Source: Aphodovivens avicola (GTDB lineage: Bacteria > Actinomycetota > Coriobacteriia > Coriobacteriales > Eggerthellaceae). From it: a DNA stretch of 28,194 nucleotides. Position 1 is the first letter of the stretch. Every line of letters starts with the position of its first letter. The position numbers and the translations under genes were made by a program. The notes below the pieces were generated by a model. The model made no database searches. It was not told where the DNA came from and was given only the letters and a program-made list of their open reading frames with translations. Shown piece by piece: positions 21,844-28,194 of the stretch. Location: NCBI GenBank assembly GCA_018712515.1, contig DVGW01000046.1, positions 1 to 28,194 of the forward strand, in the 5' to 3' direction.

Positions 21844-24800
21844 TTACTCGTTGGATTTGAGGCTTTCGACCATGTCGATGCTGCGCAGCTTGCCGCGCAT
21901 GGCAAGCATCACGAGCACGGTGAACACAAGCGTCAGCGCGAACGCGATGACGAAGCTCAGCGCGTGGATCTCGCGGCCGAACATCACCTGGTCCACCTCG
22001 GCGGTCTGCACGACGAACGCCTCCAGGAAGATGCCCAGCACAAGTCCGACCGCCGCGCCGATCACGGACAGGATCATCGTCTCACGGAAGATGTAGGCGT
22101 TGACCTCCTTGCGCGTGAAGCCGAGCACCTTGAGCGTGGCGATCTCGCGCGCGCGTTCGGCGATGTTGATGTTGGTCAGGTTGTACAGCACGACGAACGC
22201 GAGCGCCGCCGCCGCGACGATCAGCACCACTACGACGGAGTCGACGCTGGTGAGCATCGTGCGGTACGAGTCGATCTGCTCGTCGTTGTAGCCGACCGTC
22301 TTGACGCCGGGCGTCTCGAGCAGCTCCGCGGAGAGCCGAGCGCGGACGCCCTCGTCGCCGGTCGTCTTGGCATAGACCGTGTCCCACGCGGGCGGGTTTC
22401 CGAACGCCTCCTCGTAGAGCGCGGGCGAGATGAACAGGTACTGGCTGACGTAGTTCTCCATGACGCCCGCGATGGGCAGGCTCACCGCGTCGCCGGTCGC
22501 GTTGCCGATGTCGTCCTCCCGGTAGATGTCGATCTCGTCGCCCACGCCGAGCCCGAGCTCGTGCGCCAGCTTCTCGCTGACGATGACGCCGTCGTCGGAG
22601 AGGCTGAGCGGCGCGTGCCCGATCCGCTCGCGCATCAGCACGTAGTCGCCCGCCTTCGCCGGATCCTCCGGCACCACGAGCTCAAGGCGCTGGTCCTTGG
22701 CGCCCTCCTCGACGGCGAGCACGTTGGCGGTGTGCAGCCACTCGTAGGATTCGACCGCGGAGGCGTCGCCGTCGAGGACGTCGTCGACCGCCTCGCGCGC
22801 CGCCGTCACCTCGTCGTCGACGCGCACCACCATGCTGTAGCGGTACAGCTGGTAGAACTGCTTGTCGATGATGTCGTTGATCGCGTTCTGCAGCCCCAGG
22901 CCCGTCAAGAGCAGCGCCGTGCAGCCCGCGATGCCGATGATCGCCATGAAGAAGCGCTGCTTGTAGCGGAAGATGTTGCGCGCCGTCACCTTCCACGAAA
23001 ACGAGAAGCGGCGCCAGATCACGGGGATCCGCTCGAGCAGGATGCGCTTGCCCGCCTTGGGGGCGCGCGGCTGCATGAGCGCCGCCGGCGACTCTCGCAG
23101 CGTCGAGGCGGCGGCCGCCCAGGTGGCGACCAGCGTGATGCCGATGGACAGTCCCGCCGACAGCACGGCGAGCCCGGGATCGATCGGCGTCGGGCGCTGG
23201 GGCACCGCGTACACGATCGAGTAGGCGTTCATGATGAAGTACGGCAAAAACTGCGTGAGCGCCGCGATGCCGATCAGCGAGCCCGTGCCGCTGGCGGCGA
23301 GCGCGTAGATGAGGTACTTGGACGTGATGCGCGCCTTGCCGTAGCCGAGCGCTTTGTGCGTGCCGATGAGCACGCGCTCCTCCTCCACCATGCGCGTCAT
23401 CGTAGTGAGCGACACGAGCGCCGCAACCAGGAAGAAGATGAACGGGAACACCTGGGCGATCTGGTCGATGCGGTTGGCGTCGGACTCGAAGCTCTCCGCG
23501 CCGATGAGCTTGCTGCGGTCGAGGACGTAGAACCGCGGGTCCTCGATGTCGTCGATCTGGCGCTGCGCGTCGGCCAGCTGCTCCTCGGCCTCGACGAACC
23601 GGCGCTGGGCGTCCTCGTAGCTGCGCTCGTACCCGGCAAGCCCGCTCTCGTATTCGGCGACGCCGTCCTGGTACTCGGCGCGGCCCTGCGCGAGCTGGTC
23701 GCGACCGCTTCGAAGCTGCGCGGCGGCGGAGTCGAGCTGGGATTGCGCCGCGGCGAGCTGCTGGGTAGCGGATGCCCGTTGGGCATCGAGCTCGGCCTGG
23801 GCATCATCGAAGTACGCGGCGGAAAGGCCGGCGGCCTGCTCGTCGATCTGGGCGATGCCGCCTTCGAGCTGCGGGATGACGGCGACGAGCTGCGCGCGCT
23901 GCACCGCCAGCTCCTCCAGTTGGGCGATCCCCTCCTCCGCCTCAGCGACCTTGGCGAGGCATTCCCCGTACGCCGCATGCAGCGGGCTTTCGGGATCGGA
24001 CGCGCCCATCTGCTCGAGCTGCGCGAGGGCGGCCTTTGCCTGCGCGAGGCCCGACTGCGCCTGATCGAGCGCCGCATCGATGTCGCCGCCGGGAACCAGC
24101 CCGTCGATCGCCGCAAGCCCGGCCTGCGCCTGGTCGAGCTGCGCCTGAAGTTCACCGCGCAGCGCCATCGCGTCCTCGTACTGGGCGCGTCCCTCGTCGA
24201 GCTGCGTCTGCGCGGCGGCCAGCTGCGCCTCGGCGGCGGCGCGCTGCTCGGAGAGCTCGGATACGCCCGCATCGTATTCCGCCTGGCCATCGGCGATCTG
24301 ACGCTCGCTCTGAGAGATGGTCGCCCGGGCCGCATCGAGCTGCGCCTTGGCGTCGTCGAGCTGCGCCTTCGCATCGGCCAGCTGGGCTTCGGCGTCGGCT
24401 TTCCGGGCCTCGTAGTCCACACGCTCGCCGTCGAGCTCGCGCTGCGCCGACCCCTTGATGTCGTCCAGGCGCGCCGCGTTGAAGTCGCCTTCCATCGCCT
24501 CGAGGCGCTCGGCCACGCGCGCGACCGTCTCGTCGTACGCCGCGCTCGAAGCCGCCTCGTCATGCGCGCCCTCCACCGTCAGGAACGCCTCGGTGTAGGG
24601 CATATCGTCGGAGAACGTCTCGATGGGCACGTAGGCAAACTGGTCCACCACGCCGCTTCCCAGCGAGGTGGTGCCCAGGTTGGTGGGCGACGCGTAGTAG
24701 GAGCAGCGCGCGAACCCCGTCACCGTGAACTCGGCGACGTTCAGCGTGTCGGAAAGATCGCCCGTCCCCTCGGTCAGGACGACGGTATCGCCCACCGCCA

Positions 24801-25284
24801 CCTCGGTGTCCATGACGACGTCCTCGCCGAGCACGCACTCGCCCGGCTCGTCGGGCCAATCGCCCTCGGTGAGCACCAGGCGGTTGATGTAGTCGGGATC
24901 GTCCGATCGGGCCGTCTCCCCGTCGGAGACGTCGCTCGTGCGCGCCGCGTCCACATCGAGCGAATGGATGCGCACGACGTACTGGCTGCCGTCGATCTCG
25001 GCGACCGCGTCGGTCTCGTAGGCGGGCATGACCGCCTCGACGCCCTCGACCGAGCGCAGCTCGTCGATCTCCGCATCGGAGAGCCCCAGCGTCGACATGA
25101 CGCGGATGTCCATGAGGTTGGTGCCGTCGAAGTTCTGATCGGCCGCGATCTTCATATCCGGCGCCGACATGCGCAGACCGGCATAGAACCCGGCCCCGAG
25201 CGCGGCGATGACCGCGATGGCGACGAACCGCCCCATCGTCTGCCGAATCGACCGCCCAATCTCCTTGTTAAACGCGCTAGCCAC
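21844..25284 (-). CDS. FtsX-type ABC transporter permease with long coiled coil
   Basis: The 1146-residue membrane protein begins with an N-terminal membrane segment (about 20-38) and an extracytoplasmic MacB-like domain (about 40-275). A coiled coil of about 300 residues (about 280-580) follows, rich in AQLDxAxAQL and xxxLxxG-like heptads (LAQGRAEYQDGVAEYESGLA). The first FtsX core has segments near 613-630, 655-690 and 705-730. A second extracytoplasmic domain (about 800-1010) follows a segment at 778-800. The second FtsX core is at 1015-1130 and contains ERAREIATLKVLGFTRKEV. Such permeases act with a separate MacB/LolD-type ATPase in lipoprotein, peptide or envelope processes; no ATPase gene is adjacent. 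The start is GTG with a weak AGAGAAGAA site. Confidence 0.88.
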   Translation of the reverse strand: MASAFNKEIGRSIRQTMGRFVAIAVIAALGAGFYAGLRMSAPDMKIAADQNFDGTNLMDIRVMSTLGLSDAEIDELRSVEGVEAVMPAYETDAVAEIDGSQYVVRIHSLDVDAARTSDVSDGETARSDDPDYINRLVLTEGDWPDEPGECVLGEDVVMDTEVAVGDTVVLTEGTGDLSDTLNVAEFTVTGFARCSYYASPTNLGTTSLGSGVVDQFAYVPIETFSDDMPYTEAFLTVEGAHDEAASSAAYDETVARVAERLEAMEGDFNAARLDDIKGSAQRELDGERVDYEARKADAEAQLADAKAQLDDAKAQLDAARATISQSERQIADGQAEYDAGVSELSEQRAAAEAQLAAAQTQLDEGRAQYEDAMALRGELQAQLDQAQAGLAAIDGLVPGGDIDAALDQAQSGLAQAKAALAQLEQMGASDPESPLHAAYGECLAKVAEAEEGIAQLEELAVQRAQLVAVIPQLEGGIAQIDEQAAGLSAAYFDDAQAELDAQRASATQQLAAAQSQLDSAAAQLRSGRDQLAQGRAEYQDGVAEYESGLAGYERSYEDAQRRFVEAEEQLADAQRQIDDIEDPRFYVLDRSKLIGAESFESDANRIDQIAQVFPFIFFLVAALVSLTTMTRMVEEERVLIGTHKALGYGKARITSKYLIYALAASGTGSLIGIAALTQFLPYFIMNAYSIVYAVPQRPTPIDPGLAVLSAGLSIGITLVATWAAAASTLRESPAALMQPRAPKAGKRILLERIPVIWRRFSFSWKVTARNIFRYKQRFFMAIIGIAGCTALLLTGLGLQNAINDIIDKQFYQLYRYSMVVRVDDEVTAAREAVDDVLDGDASAVESYEWLHTANVLAVEEGAKDQRLELVVPEDPAKAGDYVLMRERIGHAPLSLSDDGVIVSEKLAHELGLGVGDEIDIYREDDIGNATGDAVSLPIAGVMENYVSQYLFISPALYEEAFGNPPAWDTVYAKTTGDEGVRARLSAELLETPGVKTVGYNDEQIDSYRTMLTSVDSVVVVLIVAAAALAFVVLYNLTNINIAERAREIATLKVLGFTRKEVNAYIFRETMILSVIGAAVGLVLGIFLEAFVVQTAEVDQVMFGREIHALSFVIAFALTLVFTVLVMLAMRGKLRSIDMVESLKSNE

Positions 25285-25333
25285 CGATCATTTCTTCTCT
25301 CAGGGTCACCCTGCCCTCAAATGATACCTCAAC

Positions 25334-25365
25334 AAAAAAGCACCCCGCAGATGCAGGGTGCTTTT
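25334..25365 (-). terminator. Rho-independent terminator upstream of the permease gene
   Basis: AAAAGCACCC (25336-25345) and GGGTGCTTTT (25356-25365) form a 10-bp stem with a 10-nt loop. The minus strand runs into six Ts (25334-25339). It is the second terminator after rplW. The stem ends in T/A runs on both sides and could act in either direction. Confidence 0.82.
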
Positions 25366-25432
25366 AGATTCGAGCAAAGAACTGCCGCCGCCCTCTCGCT
25401 TGGCGGGAGGGTACGCGCGCAGTATCCGCACG

Positions 25433-25457
25433 GTCAACAGTCCAGTGGACTGTTGAC
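25433..25457. repeat. 25-bp perfect palindrome between rplW and the permease gene
   Basis: GTCAACAGTCCA (25433-25444), one central G, then its exact complement TGGACTGTTGAC (25446-25457). A CGCCCG-ag-CGGGCG hairpin follows at 25469-25482. There is no T-run. It lies in a 403-nt gene-free spacer (25285-25687) that also holds two terminators and module C. It could be an operator, a cruciform site or part of an interspersed repeat. Confidence 0.7.
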
Positions 25458-25542
25458 AACACTATTCCCGCCCGAGCGGGCGTCCAGCGAGCCGTCCGTC
25501 ATAGCGCAAATCGAAACCACAGGTCGTTCGTAGCGTCAGCGA

Positions 25543-25687
25543 GCGGCGCTCTGGCGAGTGCAGATGACGAGAAAAGCCCCTTGGGCTGGACTTTTCGGTC
25601 CGCCCAAGGGGCTTTGAACGTCAGCTGCGCCGCCAGAGCGCCGCGCAGCGTCGGCAGGTTCCGACGGCCGGCAGGCCGGCGGAAGTG
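25543..25687 (-). repeat. Post-stop palindromic module C (after rplW)
   Basis: Directly after the rplW TAG lies an 11-bp hairpin (25659-25684, TTCCGACGGCC and complement, one mismatch, 4-nt loop). The linker GCAGCGTCGGCAGGTTCCG (plus strand, 25646-25664) differs from module B at one of 19 bases. A perfect 14-bp inverted repeat GCGGCGCTCTGGCG (25543-25556 with 25631-25644) then encloses a terminator hairpin. The first two parts match modules A and B; the enclosed part does not. Confidence 0.75.
25572..25615 (-). terminator. Terminator after rplW, nested in module C
   Basis: A perfect 14-bp stem (AAAGCCCCTTGGGC at 25573-25586, complement at 25602-25615) is extended inward by GGAC/GTCC. On the minus strand it ends in TTTTCTCG. 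It would end the fusA-rpsJ-rplC-rplD-rplW transcript at the point where rplB normally follows. Confidence 0.78.
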
Positions 25688-25978
25688 CTACTGCTGGGTA
25701 GCGAACAGCTCGATGGTCTCGCCCTCGGCCAGGGTGACCATGGCCTTCTTCCAGGTGCGGGTGCGACCCGGCTGCTGGCGCAGGCGCTTCGGCTTGGACT
25801 TGACGTTCAGCGTGTTGACCTTGGTCACGTGCACGTTGAACAGAGCCTCGATGGCCTGACGGACCTCAACCTTGTTGGAGTCCTTCGCCACCTCGAAGGT
25901 GTAGACGCCCTCCTCCATCATGTCGTAGGTGTTCTCCGTGATGATGGGGCGGATGATGATCTCGCGGGGATCCTTCAT
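25688..25978 (-). CDS. rplW: 50S ribosomal protein L23
   Basis: The 96-residue L23 has DPREIIIRPIITENTYDMME, typical of its N-terminus, VEVRQAIEALFNVHVTKVNT (family signature) and GRTRTWKKAMVTL. It sits at the tunnel exit and is the docking site of trigger factor and SRP. Its ATG follows the rplD TAA without a gap. It is the last ribosomal gene before an 11-kb interruption. The next five genes are unrelated to ribosome structure, though one is a trigger factor relative. Confidence 0.97.
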   Translation of the reverse strand: MKDPREIIIRPIITENTYDMMEEGVYTFEVAKDSNKVEVRQAIEALFNVHVTKVNTLNVKSKPKRLRQQPGRTRTWKKAMVTLAEGETIELFATQQ

Positions 25979-26605
25979 TTATGCGAGCACCTCCTCGATG
26001 TACTTCAGAGCGGCCTCGGTGAGCACGAGCGCCTTGTTGTCGATCAGGTCGTAGGTGTTGGCGGCACCGGCCGGCAGGATGGTGACCTGCGGGATGTTGC
26101 GGAAGGACAGGAACGTGTTCACGTCGTCATCGGCGATGACCAGCGTCACGCGGCGGCCTTCCAGACCCAGCGCCTTGAGGGAGGCGACAGCCTGCTTGGT
26201 GGAGGGCTTCTCGAAAGAGAACTCCTTGACCAGCGTCAGCGCGCCCTCGGCCAGCTTGGCGGACAGCGCGGAGCGCATCGCCAGCTTGACCTCCTTGTTG
26301 TTCACGCGGAACGAGTAGTTGCGGGGATGCGGGCCGAAGACCACGCCGCCGCCGGTGTAGTGAGGCGCGCGGATGGTGCCCTGACGAGCACGGCCGGTGC
26401 CCTTCTGACGGAACGGCTTGCGGCCGCCGCCACGGACCTGGCCACGGGTCAGGGTGTTGTGCGTGCCCTGGCGCCAGGAGGCGCGCTGCGCGCGCACCAC
26501 GTGGTGCATGACATGCACGTTCGGCTCGATGCCGAAGACGTCGGAGGAAACCTCGGCCGTGCCGGCCGCGTTGCCGCCCGCGTCCTTGATGTCGATAGTC
26601 GTCAT
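25979..26605 (-). CDS. rplD: 50S ribosomal protein L4
   Basis: The 208-residue L4 starts MTTIDIKDAGGNAAGT. It contains the tunnel-reaching loop GGGRKPFRQKGTGRARQGT (about 60-80) and GGVVFGPHPRNYSFRVNNKE. In E. coli L4 also represses the S10 operon. The ATG at 26605 is preceded by AAGGAG; the frame is open far upstream, but that part overlaps rplC and is not L4-like. It is 35 nt after rplC. Confidence 0.97.
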   Translation of the reverse strand: MTTIDIKDAGGNAAGTAEVSSDVFGIEPNVHVMHHVVRAQRASWRQGTHNTLTRGQVRGGGRKPFRQKGTGRARQGTIRAPHYTGGGVVFGPHPRNYSFRVNNKEVKLAMRSALSAKLAEGALTLVKEFSFEKPSTKQAVASLKALGLEGRRVTLVIADDDVNTFLSFRNIPQVTILPAGAANTYDLIDNKALVLTEAALKYIEEVLA

Positions 26606-26640
26606 AGTTAGCAAACTCCTTAACGATGCAAATGCCGAGA

Positions 26641-27261
26641 TTACGCCATGCGGACGCGAACGAGCGCGTTCTTGCCGCCGGGAACGGCACCCTTCACCAG
26701 GATCAGGTTCTGGTCCTCGTCGATGCGGACGATGTCGAGGTTCTTCACGGTCACCGTGTCGCAGCCCATGTGGCCGGCCATGCGCATGCCCTTGAGAACG
26801 CGGGACGGCGTGGCGCACATGCCGATGGAGCCGGGAGCGCGGTGGAAGTGGGAGCCGTGGCCGCCGGGGCCGCCACCGAAGCCGTGACGGCGGATGACGC
26901 CCTGGAAGCCCTTGCCCTTGGAGACGCCGGTGACGTCGACCTTCTTGACATCGGCGAAGGCGGCGACGGTCTGCTCATCGCCGGGCTTGTACTCGGAAGC
27001 GTTCTCCACGCGGACCTCGCGCAGGTAACGGGTCGGCTCGACGCCCTGCTTGGCGAAATGGCCGGCCATCGGCTTGTTGACCTTCTTGGCCTTGATGGCG
27101 CCAAAGCCCAGCTGCACGGCCTCGTAGCCGTCGGTCTCGGTGGTCTTCACCTGGCAGACCTTGTTGGGCTCGGCCTGGATGACCGTGACGGCGACGACGC
27201 GGTCGTCCTCGGTCCACACCTGGGTCATGCCCACCTTCTTGCCGTAGATAGCGTTGATCAT
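26641..27261 (-). CDS. rplC: 50S ribosomal protein L3
   Basis: The 206-residue L3 begins MINAIYGKKVGMTQVWTEDD. It has the signature VTGVSKGKGFQGVIRRHGFG and then GGHGSHFHRAPGSIGMCATP, which includes the segment near the peptidyl transferase centre. L3 initiates 50S assembly. It lies 15 nt after rpsJ in the standard S10 order. Confidence 0.98.
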   Translation of the reverse strand: MINAIYGKKVGMTQVWTEDDRVVAVTVIQAEPNKVCQVKTTETDGYEAVQLGFGAIKAKKVNKPMAGHFAKQGVEPTRYLREVRVENASEYKPGDEQTVAAFADVKKVDVTGVSKGKGFQGVIRRHGFGGGPGGHGSHFHRAPGSIGMCATPSRVLKGMRMAGHMGCDTVTVKNLDIVRIDEDQNLILVKGAVPGGKNALVRVRMA

Positions 27262-27276
27262 GTCTAGCGATCCCCC

Positions 27277-27585
27277 TTACAGCTTGATCTCGATGTCGAC
27301 GCCGGCGGGGAGGTCGAGACGCATCAGGGAGTCAACCGTGTTCGGGGTGGGCTCCAGGATGTCGATCAGACGCTTGTGGGTGCGCATCTCGAACTGCTCG
27401 CGGGAATCCTTGTCGACGTGCGGCCCGCGGATGACGCAATACAGGTTGCGCTCGGTGGGCAGCGGAATGGGTCCGGAAACCTTGGCACCCGTCTTCTGGG
27501 CGGTGTCGACGATGAGCTTCGTGGACTGATCCACGATCTCGTGATCGTAGCCCTTCAAGCGGATGCGAATCTTTTGATTAGCCAC
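27277..27585 (-). CDS. rpsJ: 30S ribosomal protein S10
   Basis: The 102-residue S10 has the canonical start MANQKIRIRLKGYDHEIVD (initiated by GTG at 27585) and the PIPLPTERNLYCVIRGPHVD signature. S10 is a head protein of the 30S subunit and the NusE antitermination factor. The GTG is chosen because GGAGG lies 8 nt before it; the in-frame TTG five codons upstream is within that ribosome site. It comes 29 nt after fusA; tuf, often found between them, is absent here. Confidence 0.97.
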   Translation of the reverse strand: MANQKIRIRLKGYDHEIVDQSTKLIVDTAQKTGAKVSGPIPLPTERNLYCVIRGPHVDKDSREQFEMRTHKRLIDILEPTPNTVDSLMRLDLPAGVDIEIKL

Positions 27586-27614
27586 TTGATTTACCTCCAA
27601 TTAGCGCGGGCGCC

Positions 27615-28194
27615 TTAGGCGTTCCCGCCGGCCTTGCTGATAATCTCTTCTGCCACGTTCTTGGGCACCGGCTCGTACGAGTCGAACTGCATGGTGTACA
27701 CAGCACGGCCCTGCGTGCCGGAACGCAGATCGGTGGCGTAACCGAACATCTGGCTCAGCGGAACCTTCGCGCTGATGACAGCGGCGTTGCCACGCTTCTC
27801 CTGACCCTGGATCAGGCCACGGCGGGACGGGATGTCGCCCATGACGAAGCCCATGTACTCCTCGGGGGTCTCGACCTCGACGGCCATCATCGGCTCGAGG
27901 ATGACCGGATCGGACTTGCGCAGGGCGTCCTTGATGGCCATGGAACCGGCCACCTTGAAGGCCGCCTCGGAGGAGTCGACCTCGTGGTAGGAGCCGTCGA
28001 TGAGCTCGACGCGGACGTCCTCGACGGGGTAGCCGGCCAGGACGCCGGAGTTCAGCGCCTCCTGGATGCCCTTGTCGATAGCCGGGATGTACTCCTTCGG
28101 CACGACGCCGCCGACGATCTTGTTCTCGAACTCGTAGCCCTTGCCGGCCTCCTGCGGGTACATGTTGATGACCGCATGGCCGTACTGGCCGCGA
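27615..28194 (-). CDS. fusA: Elongation factor G, 3' part (5' end outside window)
   Basis: The frame is open to the window edge and gives the last 192 residues of EF-G. Domain IV is seen from RGQYGHAVINMYPQ through NKIVGGVVPKEYIPAIDKGI. Domain V follows, with PVILEPMMAVEVETPEEYMG, GDIPSRRGLIQGQEKRGN and SQMFGYATDLRSGTQGRAVY. EF-G is the GTPase that moves tRNAs and mRNA during translocation. The stop is 29 nt before rpsJ, so it belongs to the same transcript. The GTPase domain is beyond the edge. Confidence 0.97.
   Translation of the reverse strand, partial: RGQYGHAVINMYPQEAGKGYEFENKIVGGVVPKEYIPAIDKGIQEALNSGVLAGYPVEDVRVELIDGSYHEVDSSEAAFKVAGSMAIKDALRKSDPVILEPMMAVEVETPEEYMGFVMGDIPSRRGLIQGQEKRGNAAVISAKVPLSQMFGYATDLRSGTQGRAVYTMQFDSYEPVPKNVAEEIISKAGGNA

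Noticed and set aside
21964..25533. 1189-codon open frame on the plus strand
   Set aside because: It mirrors the permease gene. Antisense frames stay open because of GC-biased third positions, and the peptide (RHRV, LELRLG, HDGV repeats) looks like a shadow of the coiled coil.
25979..26818. Extended rplD frame
   Set aside because: The added N-terminus overlaps rplC in another frame and is not L4-like; a ribosome site precedes 26605.

Overview
The window is GC-rich, and every convincing gene is on the minus strand, so transcription runs from high to low coordinates. The content is 21 ribosomal protein genes plus fusA, secY and adk, an oxygen-scavenging flavodiiron protein, a GTG/TTG-tolerant start-codon repertoire and the general sequence style. 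Together these suggest an anaerobic, high-GC, gut-type actinobacterium, most likely of the class Coriobacteriia. That placement is inference; no 16S gene is present.

Layout in transcription order. (1) 28194-25688: the 3' end of fusA, then rpsJ-rplC-rplD-rplW, closed by a palindromic module (C) and two terminators. (2) 25284-15069: five non-ribosomal genes: a 1146-residue FtsX-type permease, a five-copy cluster of REP-like palindromes, a trigger factor relative, a flavodiiron protein coupled to a lipid/diacylglycerol kinase, and a YgiQ-type radical SAM protein. (3) 14767-7575: a consensus-like promoter and folded leader, then rplB-rpsS-rplV-rpsC-rplP-rpmC-rpsQ-rplN-rplX-rplE-rpsZ-rpsH-rplF-rplR-rpsE-rpmD, closed by module B. 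(4) 7396-5521: a promoter-like site and structured leader, then rplO-secY, closed by module A and a terminator. (5) adk with its own terminator. (6) A GT-C-like membrane protein and the amino-sugar pair nagB-nagA. The window ends in a purine-rich low-complexity tract.

The most unusual feature is the architecture. The normally contiguous S10-spc cluster is cut at rplW/rplB by about 11 kb, and the spc part is divided again at rpmD/rplO. tuf is not between fusA and rpsJ, and map-infA-rpsM do not follow adk. At the ends of the three ribosomal segments (after rplW, rpmD and secY) the stop codon is followed by the same kind of module: a short TTCCG.CGG hairpin with compensatory base changes, a conserved 19-nt linker, and a long second palindrome. 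The two segments that restart inside the cluster have long leaders with several hairpins. I read this as a ribosomal protein locus re-divided into separately expressed units, which is inference from the sequence.

Other points of interest are a trigger factor homologue without the ribosome-docking GFRxGK signature, tandem duplications of that gene's 3' end each carrying a TAG, paired inverted AT-rich motifs near ygiQ, and several perfect intergenic palindromes. No tRNA, rRNA, CRISPR array, integrase or transposase gene was seen.
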